Source: Nymphaea colorata
Lineage: Eukaryota; Streptophyta; Magnoliopsida; Nymphaeales; Nymphaeaceae
DNA length: 64,000 nt
Assembly (NCBI RefSeq): GCF_008831285.2
Contig: NC_045151.1
Location: forward strand, 9,848,571-9,912,570
Direction of reading: 5' to 3'
The notes under the pieces are model-generated. The model did no database searches. It saw only the letters and a list, made by a program, of their open reading frames with translations, and was not told where the DNA came from. This document shows, piece after piece, positions 60,560 through 64,000 of the stretch. Every line of letters begins with the position of its first letter. The stretch's first letter is position 1. A program made the position numbers and the translations under genes.

Positions 60560-60875
60560 ATACAAAAATTTAAGGCAGCTGTGTCCTGTCCTGCACCCGT
60601 GTCAACCCATGGCGACACAATGCTTCACCTTTTCAGCGACACCCATGTAACAGAGATAAGAAAACTTCTAAAAGGTAGAAGTACCTGTGTCGACACAATC
60701 TGACATGGTGGCCATCATGGACATGGTAATTTCAATGTTTGTACGTTTTTTGGTATATTTTAGTTTTTTTTTACATTTTAGTATGTTTTAGTATTTCTTC
60801 CTTAATGTATATTTTTGTGAGTAGAAACAAAGAATTTATGTGTTTATTAACTTTATTTACTTAAAATATTTTTAT

Positions 60876-60914
<39 letters not shown>

Positions 60915-61060
60915 TACATATGTACATGTACATATATACCGCTGTGTCCCTGTGCCCAATTTTTTTTAAAATTTCTTGCACCAACATCCGTACCAGCACC
61001 ATGTTGGCACCCACACCCATGTGACGAATTTATCGCCGAAGATGGCCACCTCTCTTGGAG
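60560..61060. repeat. ACCCGTGT/ACCCATGT-type repeat region
   Basis: Words such as GCACCCGTGTCAACCCATGG, CGACACCCATGTAAC and CACCCACACCCATGTGACG recur here. They reappear in a tighter array at 61730-61850 (CCGTACCCGTATCCCCGTAC, with ACCCGTGTGACATAGGGAA twice in direct succession). Probably one degenerate interspersed repeat family. No protein is supported. Confidence 0.45.
60885..60912. repeat. (TA)n microsatellite
   Basis: Short TA run followed by alternating TACATATGTACATGTACATA-like text, within the presumed first intron of the six-exon gene. Confidence 0.85.
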
Positions 61061-62649
61061 CAATAAGCACATAGTAGCAGTAATTTCAATGCTACCTTCC
61101 ATTAGGGTGATCTCAGATCCATGGATTTAAGGTTGAACTAGCATGGATTTTAAATCCATGCTATTCAGATCCTCAGGTTGTGATTGTTTCACCACGGATC
61201 TGAGTGGTCTAAGATCCCTAGAATCTCAGATGCATGGATTTAAGATGGAGCTTATCAAATGCAACCTTAAGATCAGACAACTTCATGGTCTTACAATCAG
61301 CATCTGCACGAGTAGCCATCTTTTCCCATAGCATAACTTAGATTCTCAAAGCCACCACTTTTATAAGTTTATCTGGTAGAATTACAGTTCTGTACAAACA
61401 CTTCAGTCTGATTTTCAGGACCTGGTCAACATAAAATGAGCCAGATGTAAGTGTGAGTTATATACAACTCACACTGACTTCATAGATCCCTTCAGTGTGA
61501 TCTGCCTGATAGAGGTTGCACATTGGGGGATGTTGGCTATGAAATCCAGGACAACTCAGTAATTCAGATGTTCTAACACGAAATTTAAAATCCTTTCAAA
61601 TACTCATGAACAATCCTTTCAAATACTCAGCACTTTTGTGATAAAAACAAACTTTCTTATGAGATTGTAAGAGTGAACTATGAATTTAATGTTTTTTTTA
61701 TTTTATCATTTTTTAGAATATAAAATTTGTTGTGTCCGCGTATCGGAAAATCTTGAAAATTGCCGTGTCCGTACCCGTATCCCCGTACCCGTATCATACC
61801 CGCACCCGTGTGACATAGGGAAGCACCCGTGTGACATAGGGAACCAGAAACACTGTAGTTCAGATGAGAAGGCCCAACCAATGTGGACAAAGGTAGCCAT
61901 GAACCAGAAGCGCAGGAGTTTACACAAAAGAAAAAACAGTTCAAATAAAAGTGATGACTAAAATTTGTACGGTATACTGAAGATGCAACTGCTTCTTTTT
62001 TTCCTATGAAGATATATAAGTGGTTATTTAACCGGAAAAAGAAGAAGCAATATATAAACGAAACCGAATCATAAGCACACCATAGATGAAACAAAAATCC
62101 AAACGTATAACCACACCATAAAATAAAGCAATTAAGAGGAAACTAAAGATGCAACTAATAAGTTCGGAAATCTAAATGTATACTACGAACGACTGCAACA
62201 TCTGCAACAAAACGCCCATTTCCCACTGATATGCTCAAGCACCTATGGTGGACAAAAAAACAAAGACTTTTGAACCGAGACGAAGAAAGCTATAAAGCAC
62301 ATTACAGCTACTTGGGTGCGTTTAGCACCAATAATATCTGGAAACAGGATAACCACCTATCTCATAATCACGCACGTCCCAGGTAACAAAGTCAGTGGTA
62401 AGTCATTCTTCCCTGAATTTCTAGCCCTTATCGTCTTATTCGTTTTCTTCTTTGGACTCAACTTTTCACGAGTCTCATACGGGCTTGTCCAAAAGTAGAT
62501 AAAGAAAGATGGAAAATCCCAACATATAATTCAGATGTTCTTATACGAAATTTAAAAAGAAGAGGAACAAATTCATCCAGATCCTTCTTGCCAATAAGAA
62601 ATCGATATGTCTCATCCAAAAATCTTCTTCTCCTAGACCAAATCATTAC

Positions 62650-62950
62650 CGGCTTCTCCAATCCCCACAAAGAAGACTGAGAAACGGCGAAAAGAGGAGG
62701 CCTCCGGAAGTCCCATAGTCCTAGTAGGGAAGAAAAGTAGAGAGGGAAAGAGAGAGTACCGGTCCTTTCCTTCGTCCGAGGCCCTATCTTTGAGACAGAT
62801 GGCGATGGAGGTCCGAATTTTATCGTATTGTCTCCGAAAAGACGATGAAGATGGAGGTCAAGATCGAGGGAGATGGCGAGAGTGAGAGAGGGGAAGAAGC
62901 GAGGAACAAGGACTGGGCTATAATTCAAATTTCGAAAAAAGTAAGAGCGC
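62650..62950 (-). promoter_or_regulatory. probable 5' UTR exon and start region of the six-exon gene
   Basis: On the minus strand the segment is strongly CT-rich (CTTCTTCCCCTCTCTCACTC, GTACTCTCTCTTTCCCTCTC). It ends with a good donor, GAAGCCG/GTAATG (exon end at 62650). It lies about 2.6 kb upstream of the first coding exon, whose acceptor (TTTTCATCAG) sits three bases before the ATG, so a noncoding first exon is expected. The 179-codon open frame across it is probably fortuitous. Confidence 0.4.
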
Positions 62951-62959
62951 GCTTTTAAG

Positions 62960-64000
62960 TGGGGCAGGCAGCTGCTTCCAATTTCCACGTTCGGCAACCG
63001 GTAAATGCGTGTGCTGAAGGCAGCCTATATACTTTAATACTTTAACAGCTAATCCTCAATTACGCAAGGCGTTTAGAGATTTGGTTCGAATTCAGCCTTG
63101 GCGAATTTGGATTCTGAATCCGCCTAATCTTTTAACAAGGAAATTTAGTTCTGACTAGCATAAGATTCGACATTAATTATATAGAATGGTTGGGGCTTTA
63201 CTGGATTTCATACTCGATTCAAACTACTGTCCGAAGGGCATATCGAACTCAAATCCCACTAGGGATCCAAAATCTTGCTTCTCTTACCAGACCCAGATTT
63301 GTATATTTCGACCCATTGACAAACCTAATTATGTATGCCTAAATCAGCATTTTGAGGTAATCTCACTGAAGAACTCTAAAAGTCTAAAGTTAATGAACTG
63401 AAAAAACAAGCGTGATTTTGTAAGTGCAAATCAAGTTATATGCCTTCACAAGACTCATATCTGATTCCTGGTTCTTGACTTGTATCTTTGAGCTTGAATG
63501 TGAACTTCATTAGCCTATCTCAAAAGTCATGTTAATTATCATCTTTAGTCTTTAGTTTTGGTCTTTCCTGCCATCACCATGAATAGCACTTCAGCGCCAA
63601 GTCAAGGAACTAAGTCAATCTACTGGTGGCAACATCTCTACAAATTCGACATGTTGTCAGCTTGAGTGGCACACTGTTGATGCGTGTTGGATCGATTTCC
63701 TTAAGCTCTACTCCTCTATACTACAATTAATGAGGTGTGATACTCGAACTGAATGGTGTATCATAGAACCACATAGGGCATGAAGCAGTTCTGGACCTTG
63801 GGTGCATAGGCAAGGAGGGAGGACTTCAGCCTCTCACTCGGGTGTGAGATTCCCTCCCACTCAGACAAAAAACCTCATAGTAGGTATCCCATATTTCTTT
63901 TTGAGCAAATGCTATTGGTTTGAACACCTCTTTATGCATCACTTGATCTCTAAAACACCACAGTTTCCATACTATGATGTTAAAACATGCTAACCACCAC
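62960..64000. other. upstream noncoding DNA
   Basis: No recognised gene, repeat end or RNA gene. Open frames of 63-71 codons have no motif. Confidence 0.45.

Noticed and set aside
61678-62094. 138-codon minus-strand and 93-codon plus-strand frames
   Set aside because: They overlap each other across the CCCGTA array and have no domain.
62458-62997. 179-codon minus-strand frame
   Set aside because: Strongly CT-driven composition and position fit a 5' UTR exon with a good donor at 62650 rather than a protein.

Overview
This window is nuclear DNA from a flowering plant. It holds split genes with GT/AG introns, an intronless cytosolic ribosomal protein gene with a telo-box promoter, Ty3/gypsy and Ty1/copia retrotransposons, an endogenous plant pararetrovirus, foldback/MITE elements and long TA microsatellites. 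A TIR-type resistance-gene fragment argues against a grass. The species cannot be fixed further from this sequence alone. Genes are few and most of the window is repeat.

Layout. 1-3017: AT-rich sequence without a supported gene, ended by a 100-N assembly gap (3018-3117). 3118-26780: a patchwork of diverged copies of a multi-kilobase compound repeat. I name its modules R1 (about 1.6-1.9 kb with an embedded TA microsatellite), R2 (about 0.5 kb long-inverted-repeat foldback element) and R3 (0.7-1.5 kb). A LINE fragment (11.2-11.6 kb, perhaps to 12.3 kb) and a decayed TIR exon of a TNL gene (15.0-15.5 kb) lie inside it. 26781-32571: a linear, broken endogenous pararetrovirus (caulimovirid) on the minus strand. 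Coat-protein, movement-protein, protease, RT and RNase H remnants are visible in that order, then a possible promoter region. 32572-41164: a Ty3/gypsy chromovirus (Tekay/Del-like) on the minus strand with two LTRs, one truncated exactly where it meets the viral coat-protein remnant. 41165-46560: mostly noncoding, with a small MITE and one unrecognised open frame. 46650-47090: intact RPL27a (uL15). 48.8-50.3 kb: two phase-compatible but unrecognised minus-strand exons. 51.9-54.35 kb: Ty1/copia remnant, minus strand. 55585-60080, with a probable 5' UTR exon at 62.65-62.95 kb: a six-exon minus-strand gene for a conserved plant protein of unknown function. I derived its exon-intron structure by matching splice sites and reading phases.

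Only two genes look intact, RPL27a and the six-exon gene. They are independent housekeeping-type loci, not a pathway. The rest is a record of repeat growth: a tandem/segmental repeat block, a viral insertion, and an LTR element recombined with that virus. Every recognisable in-frame nonsense codon in the LTR element is one C-to-T or G-to-A transition away from a sense codon, as expected of methylated, silenced DNA.
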